Origin: Malassezia japonica
Lineage: Eukaryota; Basidiomycota; Malasseziomycetes; Malasseziales; Malasseziaceae
Direction: 5' to 3'
NCBI RefSeq assembly: GCF_029542785.1
Contig: NC_083371.1
Coordinates: 1,178,001 to 1,242,000, forward strand
Length of the DNA stretch: 64,000 nt
Below are positions 1 to 10,100 of this stretch, piece by piece. Both the position numbers and the translations under genes were made by a program. Position 1 is the stretch's first letter. Each line of letters starts with the position of its first letter. The notes below the pieces were generated by a model. That model ran no database searches. It worked only from the letters and a program-made list of their open reading frames with translations, and was not told the DNA's origin.

Positions 1-473
1 CGGAATAAACCATGGCAGATCGCACGCTTGTACCCAGCCTATGGGTAGGCTTTCTATAGCATAGGTGAGGGGAGCTCTGGACTGAAATGGAGTTGCATCT
101 TTTTTTATATCTTGTTCGTCTACATAGAGGGGGCATTCGAGTAAGCACTCGCAAGACTGCATCGTGCGAGGCCAAAGAAGAGGTCAGAGAAGGGATCTTG
201 GGGACGTAGGTCGCAAATGGAACCCCTTCCTGCCACCTCGGCAAGTCCGCCAGCAAGGCCCACCCCCACCCAAGGCACAAGCACTCACTATCCAAGTTCA
301 CTAGGAGTATAAGTTTCGATTCTGGATTGGTATGGACTATCCTTTCATAGGCGCGGCCTGCGCCACAGACAGACAGGGAAGTATAATGTACCAACAGACC
401 ACCGGAGCACGGCTCGGGTAATACAAGTCCGCCATCACAGAATCATCTTTTGGGGCCATGCACGTCAAGATAT
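1..473. other. Left-edge non-coding stretch
   Basis: I see no protein gene here in either strand; short frames have no family resemblance. It holds the 3' flank of RPS11, which reads leftwards. A small perfect inverted repeat, six-base arms AGCCTA and TAGGCT around TGGG, lies at 36-51 and is followed by TTTCT. It could be a terminator-like hairpin or chance. No snRNA or tRNA consensus was recognised. Confidence 0.5.
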
Positions 474-1053
474 TTAGAAACGGTTGAACGCCTTGGCGCG
501 CTCAGTGCTCTTGTTCTTGATCACCTTGAGGGTGTTGAAACGCACGGTCTTCGACAGGGGGCGGCACTGGCCTGAAGGTTAGCAAAAAAAGGAAAAGAGG
601 AGTACGTACCAGCCACGATAATGTCACCGACCTCGACACGGAACGCGGGCGAAACGTGCACGGGAAGGTTCTTGTGGCGCCGCTCGTAACGGTTGTACTT
701 GGGGACGTAGTGCAGGTACTCCCGGCGGATGATCACGGTGCGGGTCATCTTGGTCGAGACAACCTTGCCGCTCAGCAGACGGCCACGGATCGAGACGAGA
801 CCAGTCCAGGGGCACTTCTTGTCTGCAACAGTGTTAGTACGCGTTCAAAGAAACAGAAACGGCGCAGTACGCCGTGAGGATACGTACCAATGTAAGTACC
901 GTTGATGGCAGCGCCGGGGGTCTTGAAGCCCAGACCGACGTCCTTGTACCACCGGCGGGTACGGGTGGTCTTGCGAGCCGCCTTCGAGTTAAGGAAAAGG
1001 GGCTGCTTCTGGAAAGCCTTCTCCGTCTGCACACCGAGCTCCACGTTAGACAT
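474..1053 (-). CDS. RPS11: 40S ribosomal protein S11 (uS17)
   Basis: Structural protein of the small ribosomal subunit. Three exons join to 158 residues, the usual length for eukaryotic uS17: 1053-888, 822-610 and 571-474. The spliced product carries the family hallmarks [11 protein letters not shown], the DKKCPWTG segment created across the first junction, [17 protein letters not shown] and [11 protein letters not shown]. Introns are 823-887 (65 nt) and 572-609 (38 nt). Both start GTACGT and are much longer than the 22-nt introns of most genes in this window. The ATG is fixed by the conserved N-terminus ([18 protein letters not shown]). It diverges from RPS12 over 213 bp, so the two ribosomal protein genes probably share a bidirectional promoter with two CACGTGAC sites. 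Confidence 0.96.
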
Positions 1054-1266
1054 TGTGAGTTGAGAGAACGACGAGCGCCGGCCCCGAAGAAGCAAACGCG
1101 CCGCCAGAAAACTATAGAAAATGCACGTGACAAAATAATTTGACGGCACGTGACGGACACCTTCTGGCCGGCGTCGGTCGCCTGGACTCTTCCTTACCCC
1201 TGAGCTGAGTCGGATCTGCCTTGCGGACCTTTCGAAGAAGCGCTCACTTAACTTTTAAAACTAATC
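1054..1266. promoter_or_regulatory. Shared RPS11/RPS12 promoter with paired CACGTGAC
   Basis: This 213-bp gap separates the start codons of two divergent ribosomal protein genes. The palindrome CACGTG occurs at 1124-1129 and 1147-1152, each time within GCACGTGAC, 23 bp apart in the same orientation. CACGTG is the classical bHLH (Cbf1-type) site. A regulatory role here is inference. Confidence 0.6.
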
Positions 1267-1716
1267 ATGTCTGACGTTGAGGAAACCCCCGTGGATGTCC
1301 AGGTCGAGGAGACCGAGCAGGCCCCTGCTGCTGCCGCTGGCGGCCCCATGAGCATTGAGGATGCTCTCCAGCAGGTCCTCAAGAAGGCTCTCGTCCACGA
1401 CGGTCTTGCCCGCGGTCTCCGTGAGGCTGCCAAGGCCCTCGACCGCCGCCAGGCTCACCTGTGTGTGCTCGTCGAGACCTGCAACGAGGCCGAGTACATC
1501 AAGCTCATCGAGGCTCTCTGCAACAAGTACGACATCAACCTCCTCAAGGTGTCGGACCCCAAGACCCTCGGTACCTGGGCCGGTCTCTGCAAGATTGACC
1601 GTGAGGGCAACCCCCGGAAGGTCGTCGGCTGCTCGTGCGTTGTCGTCCGCGACTTCGGTGAGGACTCGGAGGGCCTGAACGTGCTCCTCGAGTACTTCAA
1701 GAGCCAGCGCGCCTAA
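1267..1716 (+). CDS. RPS12: 40S ribosomal protein S12 (eS12)
   Basis: Small-subunit ribosomal protein of the L7Ae/L30e/S12e fold. It is a single uninterrupted frame of 149 residues, normal for the family. An acidic, Ala-rich N-terminal tail (about 1-28) precedes the conserved core with [50 protein letters not shown] and [12 protein letters not shown], and the C-terminal Cys pair in [14 protein letters not shown]. The start is the first ATG, shortly after a T-rich stretch. Codon use is strongly biased to C-ending codons, as expected for a highly expressed gene. It diverges from RPS11 and converges on the SAP18-like gene, whose stop is 183 bp away. Confidence 0.97.
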   Translation: MSDVEETPVDVQVEETEQAPAAAAGGPMSIEDALQQVLKKALVHDGLARGLREAAKALDRRQAHLCVLVETCNEAEYIKLIEALCNKYDINLLKVSDPKTLGTWAGLCKIDREGNPRKVVGCSCVVVRDFGEDSEGLNVLLEYFKSQRA

Positions 1717-1899
1717 TTCGGATAGGAGTGTCACATTCCAGCTGTCTCACTTCTACCTGCTGCGGTACTCGCAGTGCTCCAAAATTGCGACATTTGTGCT
1801 TCTCTATACATTTGAATAGTCAATGATGCTTTGTCGCTACCGAAAACCCACTCTGCCCTGGTCCACCCAATCAGATGATCATGACGGTTCGCGTTTGGG

Positions 1900-2561
1900 T
1901 TAGGGCGGACGCTCGTGCCATCGCCCTCCACTGCGACCGGCACGCTGGCGCGAATCAGGAGATCGTTCGCGCCTGCGTTCCCGAGGCTCGCTTGAACGTA
2001 TGGCGCATTCCAAAACGTCTCCCGGCGTGAACCCGAGGTCCAACAAAGTGTGCATAGCGGGGTCCTGTTCAGGTACCTTAACGTGGTCGCGGTCTGCGCC
2101 TTTCAGGATGGCGCGCGCATCTTTTGGGGCGTCAAAAGGCTGAAGCAAGGCGTCTTTTTGCTCAGATGTGATCCGTGTAACGCCCAATACGGGCACAGTA
2201 GCCTTGGGCTCTCCCGCTACGCGATTTTGATAGATAAGACGAAAGTCATGAAGGGAAGTAGGGCGCGAAGTCGAAGGTTCTGCGACATATAATAGGTTCG
2301 CTAGCTCTCGGAGAGTTGTCGTGGGCCTGGGGTCAACTAAGCCTGCGTACCAAACAAAAAGGCCCCGCTCCTGGGCATATGCAGGTCCATCGGCGCGGAA
2401 CTCTCCGAGCCGTCTGTAGGTTAGGCGAAAAAGGACCGAGTCGCGTACCGAAAGTCTCCGCGTGACACCACACAGGGTACCAAAAAGGGAGTAAGCTGCA
2501 CGATTAGCGTTTGGCGCCCAGTACCTACATCTTCGTCGGGCGGCGGTGCACGAACAATCAT
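1900..2561 (-). CDS. SAP18: SAP18-like protein (Sin3-associated, p18 family)
   Basis: SAP18 is a ubiquitin-like-fold subunit of Sin3 histone-deacetylase and ASAP/PSAP splicing complexes. The resemblance rests on the N-terminal RLTYRRLGEF, the LFVWYA...TLRELANLLY block, FRLIYQNR, and the terminal TLLDLGFTPGDVLECAI, which matches the family's closing strand. A charged Arg/Ser-rich tail follows. The continuous frame has no ATG at its 5' end. I therefore place the start at 2561 (MIVRAPPPDED) and infer a 29-nt intron at 2496-2524, giving 210 residues. The exact 5' splice site is uncertain because an upstream GTAGGT competes, so the first 15 or so residues are provisional. CACGTG at 2577-2582 lies just upstream. 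Confidence 0.62.
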
Positions 2562-3085
2562 GGTTACATGCAGGGTCACGTGTCACTCGTTAAATGGAAC
2601 CAACAGGGCGCGATGCCAAGAGAGCAGCGCAATGCGAGTGGGCAAGCGAAATCGAACATTGCGACGCGGTGCCTAATTTATGGATTTCGCTGTGGTAGAG
2701 ACTAAATTGAGCATGGCATGCAGCTGGCCATAGTTTGCAGAGAATGTGTCAATTGGGCTTCCCACGGTGGCAAAGCCTTGCGGGGTAGGTGAGATATTAT
2801 ATAGGGGCCCTCCAGGGCCCCGTTGACACCACCCGTGGCCTGGGCACGTCGGGGCTCATGTGCGACGCGAAGTGGATCGTGACACGCGATAATGATCCAT
2901 TCGCGACTCAGGCGCACTTACGAGCCACTGAACGACGTTCGTGTGCCCCTGGGTTTACATCAACGCATAATACAACCTGCACGAGTGCATCACCAACCGG
3001 AATTCGCTTTGCAAATGAGCTGAACGGCAAGTATATAGTGCCACTGCCGCACTGCAACCCCACGCTATCCGCACCTTGCACGCAG
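2562..3085. promoter_or_regulatory. Divergent promoter region, SAP18 / RRM gene
   Basis: This 524-bp gap lies between two outward-reading genes. It contains CACGTG at 2577-2582 near the SAP18 start and a TATATA element at 3032-3037, 54 bp before the RRM-protein ATG. An open frame upstream of 3086 lacks family similarity and begins with GTG, so I treat it as non-coding. Confidence 0.5.
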
Positions 3086-4504
3086 ATGTCTCGCACATTG
3101 CCAAATCCCACTGGTGTGGACTCGCGCTCTACGCTTAATGTCGATCCCCTCGCATTCCCGCGCACAGGGGCTTGGCTCCCGAGCGACCTGGCCGTCAGCT
3201 GTGGCATCGACGGCGAGGGGACCTCGCTGAGCCCCGAGCCTCCCTCGTCTCATGGGCGCTTGGATATCTGGAACTCTGTGCAAACTCCTCCCAACAACGA
3301 GATGCAGGTGGATGACACCCCATCGCAACTGGTATCGCTCAATTCGCACCAAGCTAACCGTCAACCGTCCACTACTCCCTCGTCGCCGTTCCCCCCCCTG
3401 AACCTCGAGCCTTCGGGTGGATGGCCGTCTACCCCTGAGAACCGCGCCAAGCTGGACAAAAGCTGGCTGGGTGACAAGAACCGCCCCCCCAGCGCACCGC
3501 CCGCCCCCAGGGAGATGCTCCCCGCCGGGGAGGGCTTCCCCAGCAACGCGCGCTGGGCCCGTCCGGAGACGACCACTCCCAAGAACAGTCCGCGTGCACC
3601 CGAGGCCGGTCCCTGTACGCTTGTGATTGAGCGCCTGGACGGCAATGTGACCGAGGAGGACATTGAACGCCACTTTACGAACCCCCCCGAATGGCCCACG
3701 AGCCACCCCATCCGCCGTGCCTACACGCAGGTGTCGGAGAAGATGGGCACATTCCTCCCGCTCCACCCTCAGGCCTTTGGCGTGCAATCGGTCCGCCTGA
3801 CGCGTTCTCCGAACCTTCAGGCTGAGGTGCGCTTTGTGACCTCTGAGGACGCCGAGCGTGCTCTGGTCGAGATGCAGCACTCGATGCTGGTCCCGCAGCG
3901 TACTCCTTGGCGCTCCATCCGCGTCTCGCTCTCGACGACGGCGACTGCCGGTGCAGAGCGGCGCCAGCGTCCGGGCCGTATCCAGCGCAGTGCCACGGCA
4001 CCGACGGAGCCCACGCGCCGTCCCGGTCCCAAGAGGCGCACGTCGGACTCGCAGGCCTCGCGTGGACGCCCGGGAAGCACCTCGCCGCAGCGCGTCCCCA
4101 CTACGCTGACCTTTGTCCAAGACGAGGACAGCGAAGGCAAGCCGGCTGCCGGTGCTCCGATGCTCGCCTCGGCCCTGGCTGTGGCCCACACGTCCAGCGC
4201 GCTGGACCCCAACAACACCACTGTATTTGTCGGAAGCCTTTTCTCGATGGCTTCTGAGGCAACGCTCTATTCGCTGTTTTCGCCTTTTGGCCCCATCCTC
4301 TCGGTCAACATTCCCCGCGGCCAAGACTGTGGCTTTGTCCAGTTCGCACACAAGGAAGATGCGGCCCGTGCCATTGCTGAGATGCAAAACTGCCCCGTGG
4401 CCGGTGGAAGCCTGCGCCTCAGCTGGGGCCGCAGCGTGGGCGAAAAGGCCGCAGCGCGTGCCGCGACCCGCGCAGGTTTACGCTGGGTCGAAGACGCCTC
4501 GTAG
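3086..4504 (+). CDS. RNA-binding protein with two RRMs (Nam8/Ngr1/Csx1-like)
   Basis: Predicted 472-residue RNA-binding protein without introns. The first ~170 residues are Pro/Ser-rich and probably disordered. RRM1 (about 175-285) starts at CTLVIERLDGNVTEEDIE and has a long insert before VRFVTSEDAERAL. RRM2 (about 370-450) has RNP2 TVFVGSLF and RNP1 CGFVQFAHK followed by AARAIAEMQN and LRLSWGR. The RRM2 block is typical of the last RRM of Nam8, Ngr1, Csx1 and TIA1-type proteins, which act in splicing or mRNA stability. Those usually have three RRMs; only two are evident. The start was chosen at the ATG 54 bp after a TATATA box; the frame upstream is open but starts with GTG. The hydrolase gene follows 58 bp downstream. 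Confidence 0.8.
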   Translation: MSRTLPNPTGVDSRSTLNVDPLAFPRTGAWLPSDLAVSCGIDGEGTSLSPEPPSSHGRLDIWNSVQTPPNNEMQVDDTPSQLVSLNSHQANRQPSTTPSSPFPPLNLEPSGGWPSTPENRAKLDKSWLGDKNRPPSAPPAPREMLPAGEGFPSNARWARPETTTPKNSPRAPEAGPCTLVIERLDGNVTEEDIERHFTNPPEWPTSHPIRRAYTQVSEKMGTFLPLHPQAFGVQSVRLTRSPNLQAEVRFVTSEDAERALVEMQHSMLVPQRTPWRSIRVSLSTTATAGAERRQRPGRIQRSATAPTEPTRRPGPKRRTSDSQASRGRPGSTSPQRVPTTLTFVQDEDSEGKPAAGAPMLASALAVAHTSSALDPNNTTVFVGSLFSMASEATLYSLFSPFGPILSVNIPRGQDCGFVQFAHKEDAARAIAEMQNCPVAGGSLRLSWGRSVGEKAAARAATRAGLRWVEDAS

Positions 4505-4562
4505 TGGAGAGAAATTGCGTGTGGTGGATTCGTGTGGAGGTCTGCCCTTGATCAGCCCCGCG

Positions 4563-5711
4563 ATGCGCGACGCTCAGTCGTTGCTGTTGGTGTTTGTTCA
4601 TGGGTAGGTAGCTCGTATTTACAAAAGTTTCAAGGGAAGTGCTGAATCTACGTTTGATCAATTCCCTGATCGTCTAAAGCACTTGCTGTTGCAGACATAT
4701 CCGAATACGGCAATCGAAGCACGTGTGTATCCAACGTATGAGACGCGCGGCTCGCTGGCGCGTGCTGTCGACGGACTCATAGAGTGGCTGACGGCGGAGG
4801 TGACCGAGTATGAGTCCAAGAATGGTGCGACAGCTGTCGTGCTCTGCGGCCATTCTATGGGTGGCATTGTTTCGCTAGACACTGCCCTCGAACTGCATCG
4901 GTCTACGCCACGGAACAAGACACCTTGGCCGGATGTGTGCGGCGTGCTTGCCTATGACACACCCTATCTCGGAGGTATGTAACTGATCTGATACAGTGCA
5001 CCCCCATGTTTTCAAGCACCAGTTTTCTACGTTGCATGGCTACGCCGACTCGGCCTTGAAATTGGGGGCGGTCCTTGCGCCGGTGGCCGGAGGCCTTGTG
5101 GCGCAGTTTGCATCGCAAACAAAACGCGGAAGCGAGCCAAGCACGTCGCGTGTTTCACGCGCGACGTGGCTTGGCGTTGGGACTGCGGCGGTCGCCGCAA
5201 TCGGTACCGCGGCCGCCACCACGGTGATGAGCAACGTGGGATCGGAAAATGATCCTTACCGGTGGATCACGGAACATCTCATGTTTGTGCGCGCGCTGTG
5301 GGATACAGAGGCGAACAAAAGGCGCCTCGAGGCGTGCGCCACCTTCAAGATCCCTTTCCACTGCTTCTATACACGGATCGTGCCTCCCCCTCAAGCACTG
5401 GGGACAAATCCCACCACGATGCTGGACCCCACGACACGTACCTTTATTTTGGTGCCGGACGAAAAGGAGGCGTACGCACCGTACTTTTCACCTCTCGATT
5501 CCGTATGTGCTATGGCTGACTTAGAGCGCCGCCGACGAAATCGTGGCACATACGACCATGTTCCGGGGACGAACCAGCCAATCGTACTTTAGCATGGGAC
5601 TCGGTACGTCTCTCTGCTGACCTAGACTCGGCGCATCTCGTGACAGAGTGGTTTGGACAGCCCAAACTCCTCGGCAGTGCTGCGCGGCCGATTTCGCTGG
5701 ATTTGGACTAG
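4563..5711 (+). CDS. DUF676-like alpha/beta hydrolase (putative lipase)
   Basis: Putative serine hydrolase of 352 residues, rebuilt from five exons: 4563-4603, 4628-4974, 4997-5502, 5525-5603 and 5626-5711. Introns are 24, 22, 22 and 22 nt, and the spliced length is an exact multiple of three. Near the N-terminus LLLVFVHGFKG is the usual oxyanion-hole strand. GHSMGG (about residue 97) is the nucleophile elbow; LAYDTPYLG follows. A hydrophobic Ala-rich segment near residue 190 (WLGVGTAAVAAIGTAAA) could be a membrane span. The substrate is unknown; DUF676 enzymes include lipases. The last exon gives LVTEWFGQPKLLG and ends in TAG at 5709-5711, overlapping by four bases the stop of the convergent TBCE gene. 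Confidence 0.8.
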
Positions 5712-7178
5712 CGTACCACTACAATCACATCGTTCTCTTGTACTCCATAGTCATCCAACGTGCCTGCATCATCGTCCAGCGGAACGACCACCGCTTCCGT
5801 TTCGGCGCGCAGCACTGCGTACAGCTCGCCCGTGGGGGGTATATGTGCAGCCGTGCAGATTCGGCGACGTGCAAGACGCAAAGGCATGGTGCGCAGGAGT
5901 GATGCGTGCACCGGTGCCGCATCGAGCCACTGCGCGCCTTCGTCGGAAGTGGGGACGTGATCTGAGCATACAACACCGATTTCGACGAGCTTGACACGCA
6001 GTGTCGGCGGTGCTTGGGCTTGGGCGGGTGCGCCGTGCACTTTGCACAGCGCCTGATAACGCAGCGTGGCTTGATCTTGTGGTGTTTGTGCGAGATAGTA
6101 CCGCTCGGCATCGACACGCTCCTGCGTCGAAATCGGGGTATGTTCCAACGTGCCCAACGTGCCCAATCGCCCAATCGCCATCCAGCGCAACGTACGCTCA
6201 TCCGGTGCGATCATCGCATGGCCCAGCTGCAAGGACCATGGTGCGACGAGAAGTGCTTCGAGTGCCTCGAGAGATGCCCAGTCGCGGATAGGATTGCCCT
6301 GCAAGCTGATGGAGTGCAGCGCCGGAAATCGAGTATCGGACGGCGGAATATGTGCGATGGCATTGTCCAAGAGGACGAGGTGTGCGAGCCGCGGCAGGGT
6401 ATGTAGGGATTTCACGATCTCGACAAAATCGCCGAGCGCGTTTCCTTGTAGATTCAGAGTCTCTAGCGCCTGAAACGTGCCTGTGGGCGTCTCGCCGAGT
6501 GTCGACAGGCCATTATGCGCCAAACGCAGCGACGCGAGCTGCGGCATGTGCCTGCCCAGCTTTACGATCTGGTGAGCCGTGCAACGTACCTCGTTCCAGG
6601 ACACCCCCGTGGCGTCCATCTGCAAGTCACGCAGCGTCGCGAGCGAAAAAGGACGCGTCGGCGGCGCGAAGCGCGTATAGTGCAGCACCAGCGTTTCGAG
6701 TGCGAGCTCGTCGGTGATGCGTGTGAGCTCATCCCAGGACGAGATCAGAGAGCGCGACAAGTCAAGCGATGTGACGTGTGCGCACTCTTCGCGAACCCTT
6801 TCCGGGTCGCTTGCCTCGGCCACGTATACTGCCGAAGGATCGGCGAGGGCGGGCGGAGGCGGCGCGCCCGTGAGACTCACGACGCTATGAACCCGCCCCT
6901 CATACTTTTCGTGCAATGCATCGAGGAACGGCACGCCCCACTCGATGCGCGCCGATTCGCGCAGGAACGCGCTGCTGTTGGGTGGCCTGGGTGAGCTGGC
7001 GCACGTACGCGTCAAAGTAGCGTGTCCCGTCCGGCGCCACGCCGTCGTGCTTCCCCCGCCCCGGCTGGTCCCACTGGACTCCAATCCATACGCCGGTCTG
7101 CGACGCAAGCGGTCCTATGTACCGCACTGTTCCATACTCGCCCTTGTACACCAAACGGCCGCCAGGCGGCTTTCCCAT
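5708..7178 (-). CDS. TBCE: Tubulin-folding cofactor E
   Basis: Cofactor that helps assemble the alpha/beta-tubulin dimer. Two exons (7178-7009 and 6986-5708), joined over a 22-nt intron, give 482 residues. The order is as in the family: an N-terminal CAP-Gly domain (GRLVYKGEYGTVRYIGP ... GVWIGVQWD ... RGKHDG), a leucine-rich-repeat middle (SLRLAHNGLSTL, LNLQGNALGDF, LVLLDNAIAHI), and a C-terminal ubiquitin-like domain ending DYGVQENDVIVVVR. The N-terminal segment MGKPPGG is short, so the ATG at 7178 was preferred. The stop of the upstream same-strand gene is only 11 bp away. Its own stop overlaps that of the convergent hydrolase gene. Confidence 0.9.
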
Positions 7179-7189
7179 GTGGAGGCTAT

Positions 7190-10100
7190 TTAAGAAACAC
7201 GAACGACCACGACGCCGGCGGTCTTGTCCGCTTCGCCGTCGTCCTCGAGCGCGCGCGCTGCGTCTTCGAGCGGGAGGATCGACTGGATGCGAGGGCAGAT
7301 TGCGCCGCGCTGGGCGGCCGTCTTGACCGACTCGAGCGCGATACGGCAATCCGGCCCCGCGTCGATGCCGATCCACTCGTAGCCGATTCCCTTGCGGTCC
7401 TTGCGGAAGAAGGAGCGGCGGAGCGAGCGCAGATGCGAGCGGTATGTCGGCGTCGGGAGTGCTTGGTCGTCACCAAAGCACGTCACAAACTGCCCTTGGT
7501 GCGCGAGGATGCGGCGGCACGCGTCGTAGATCTGGCGGCCGCCGACCGTGTCGACGATCAAGTTGAAGCTCGACTCGTGCAAGAGGTTGATGGCCCAGAG
7601 CGCGTCGCCGGTAATCACCTCGGTCGCGCCGTTGGCCTCACAGATCGACACGCCGTCGGCGGCGTGCACCGGCACATGGGCGATAATAATCAAGCCCAAG
7701 CGTGACGCCTCTTGCATCGCCAAGAGACCGATGCTGTCGTGGGCGTTGAGGATCAGCACACGCGAACCACGCGGAAGCATCATGCAGTGGTTCTGCACGA
7801 TCTGGTGCACCATCACACCCGTGCTCGGCAGCGCGGCAATCTGCTCGGCGCTCAGCCGGCCTTCGGGGGCACGGGCCACCAGGTCCTGGTCGATGCTCAT
7901 AAACTCAGCCAGCGCACCGCACTTGCGGTAGTCCTGTAGACCAAAGACAGTATCGCCTTTGCGGATCTTCTTCACGTCCCAGCCGCTCTCGACCACACGG
8001 CCACAGAAACTGCGGCCAGGAACAAAGGGCGTGCTGGGGTCGGTCGCGGCACGCTCACGAAGCAACGCACGGTCGATATTGTCGATGGCCACCGCAATAA
8101 TCTGCACCAAAACCTGCGTCGGACTGATCTTGCGGGGAGGCGCGGTGTGCGACGAGAGCGCGACCGTCGACTGCACGGGCTGGTCTGAGCCGGCCTCGGA
8201 GCCGCGGCGCCGGCGGCCGGCGTCGCTCGAGGCGGTCGACAGCTTGCGGCGCAGCGCACTGCCAGAGGGCGGGGGGCCACCGCTCGTGACATTCACCGTG
8301 ACCATGGTCGGGCGGCTGCGCAGCAGATCCTTGGTCGAAATACGCGTGCGGCTCACCGACGAAGAGATGCTGGGGGGGCTCATTACGCTCTCCGTCTCGG
8401 ATGACAGGCCCAGGACCTGGTTCGTCGACGCACCGAGCGGCGCCTTTTTCATCACCGACGCAGTCGAGGGGTTCAGCACCGAGGTGCTCGCCACGAGTGA
8501 CGGCTCACGCGTACCGAGGGGCGAGCCTGCGTATTGCCGCAGCGTCGTGACGGTGCTTTGTGCGTCGACGTCGGGGCTGTGGCGCATACGCGACTCGGTC
8601 AGGCGGCCACGAGCATCGTACCAGTTTGACTGGCCGCCGACCGACCCGGGGGGGCTCGCGTACTCGCCACTCTCGATCTGCGCGAGAGTGGGCGAACTGC
8701 GGTGCATACGTCCGCCGAGCGCAACGTCGGGCGTCGACGAAATACGGCGCATGCCTCCGATTTGAGGCATGTCTTCCAGCGGCGACGAGGGGCGCGACGT
8801 GCTGCGCTCGCCCGGGGGTAGCACCATCTGCGCACGAGGGGGGGCGTGACGCACCGGCGCCCGCCCCGCACGCTGCTGCATATCGGGAGCAGGTGCATAG
8901 TCGGGGCGAGGGCGGGGCGGGGGCCGCGCGTAGCCTTGAGGGTAGGCTTGGGGGCGGGGGTACGGAGGGCGCGGCGCGTACGGCGACGTCGGCGCGCTGC
9001 CGGGGCCCATCGAGCCATAGGCGGGCGCGGGGGGGGCAAAGCCTTGAGGCGCCTGCGGCGAGGCGTGCGGAGCGTAGCCTTGCGGCTGCGGCGACGATGC
9101 AGAGCCCTGAGGGGCGTGCGGCTGCGCATAGCCTTGCGACTGCGGCGAAGTATAGCCCTGCGGGGCCTGGGGCGGCGCGTAGCCTTGAGGAGGCTGCGTG
9201 TAACCCTGAGGAGGCGGCGCATAGCCCTGCGGGCCCTGCGTATATCCCTGGGGAGCCTGTGTGTATCCCTGAGGCGGTTGCGACGCGTATCCCTGCGGCG
9301 CTTGCGTCGGCGGGGGACGCACGCCGGGCGGGGGACGGCCGTAGGGACGCACGTATCCTCGCGGCGATGCAATGCCGGGACCCTGCGGACCCTGCGGACC
9401 CTGGGGCGACGCAAAGCCGGGGCCGTATCCCTGCATCTGCGATGGCATCGAAGGCGACTTCGGCGGGCGTTGCATGGGCGGGCGCTGCATGGGCGGGCGT
9501 TGCATCGGAGGACGCTGCATAGGCGGGCGCTGCATCGGTGGCCGCTGCATCGGTGGCCGCTGCATCGGCGGACCCTGCATTCCTGCGGACGGGCGTGCGG
9601 GCGAGTAGCCTGCTGGCGCAGGGTGCACCGGCGGCGATCCGGGGGGACCGACAGGGCGTGCCGGCGAGTAGTTTGCCGGCGGGCGCTGTGCATACACCGG
9701 CTGGGCCGGCGACCGTGCCGGAGTCTGAGCGGCCGACGGAGCAATGCTGCTCTCGCTCGGCTCGTACTCGAGCACCTCGCCGTTGATCTCAAGCAGGACC
9801 TGGCGCGGCGCAGCGGCCGCGGCGCGGTCCGGCGTCGATGGCAGCGCCTTTTCGCTCTCCGCCACACCCTCGACGTACGAGGCCGGGTGCATGACCGGCG
9901 TGGAAGACATCTGGGCCGGCGCCGTGGCGAGCTCCTGCGCGGCGTACGGGCTGATGGAGCCCTTGCTTGGCGTTGTCTGGAGGTACGCGAGGCGCGGCAT
10001 TTCTTCGGCTTCCGGCGCGGCCTGCGCGGCCTGCGCGACTTGCGTGGCCTGCGTGGCCTCGGGCTGCGCACGCGCCGCCGCCGCCTTCTCCGCCAGTTCG

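Noticed and set aside
2789..3085. N-terminal extension of the RRM protein
   Set aside because: The extended frame starts at GTG, includes a TATATA box and has no RRM-family similarity.
5503..5625. Apparent early stop and frame changes at the end of the hydrolase
   Set aside because: Two 22-nt introns restore a continuous C-terminus; the gene is not broken.
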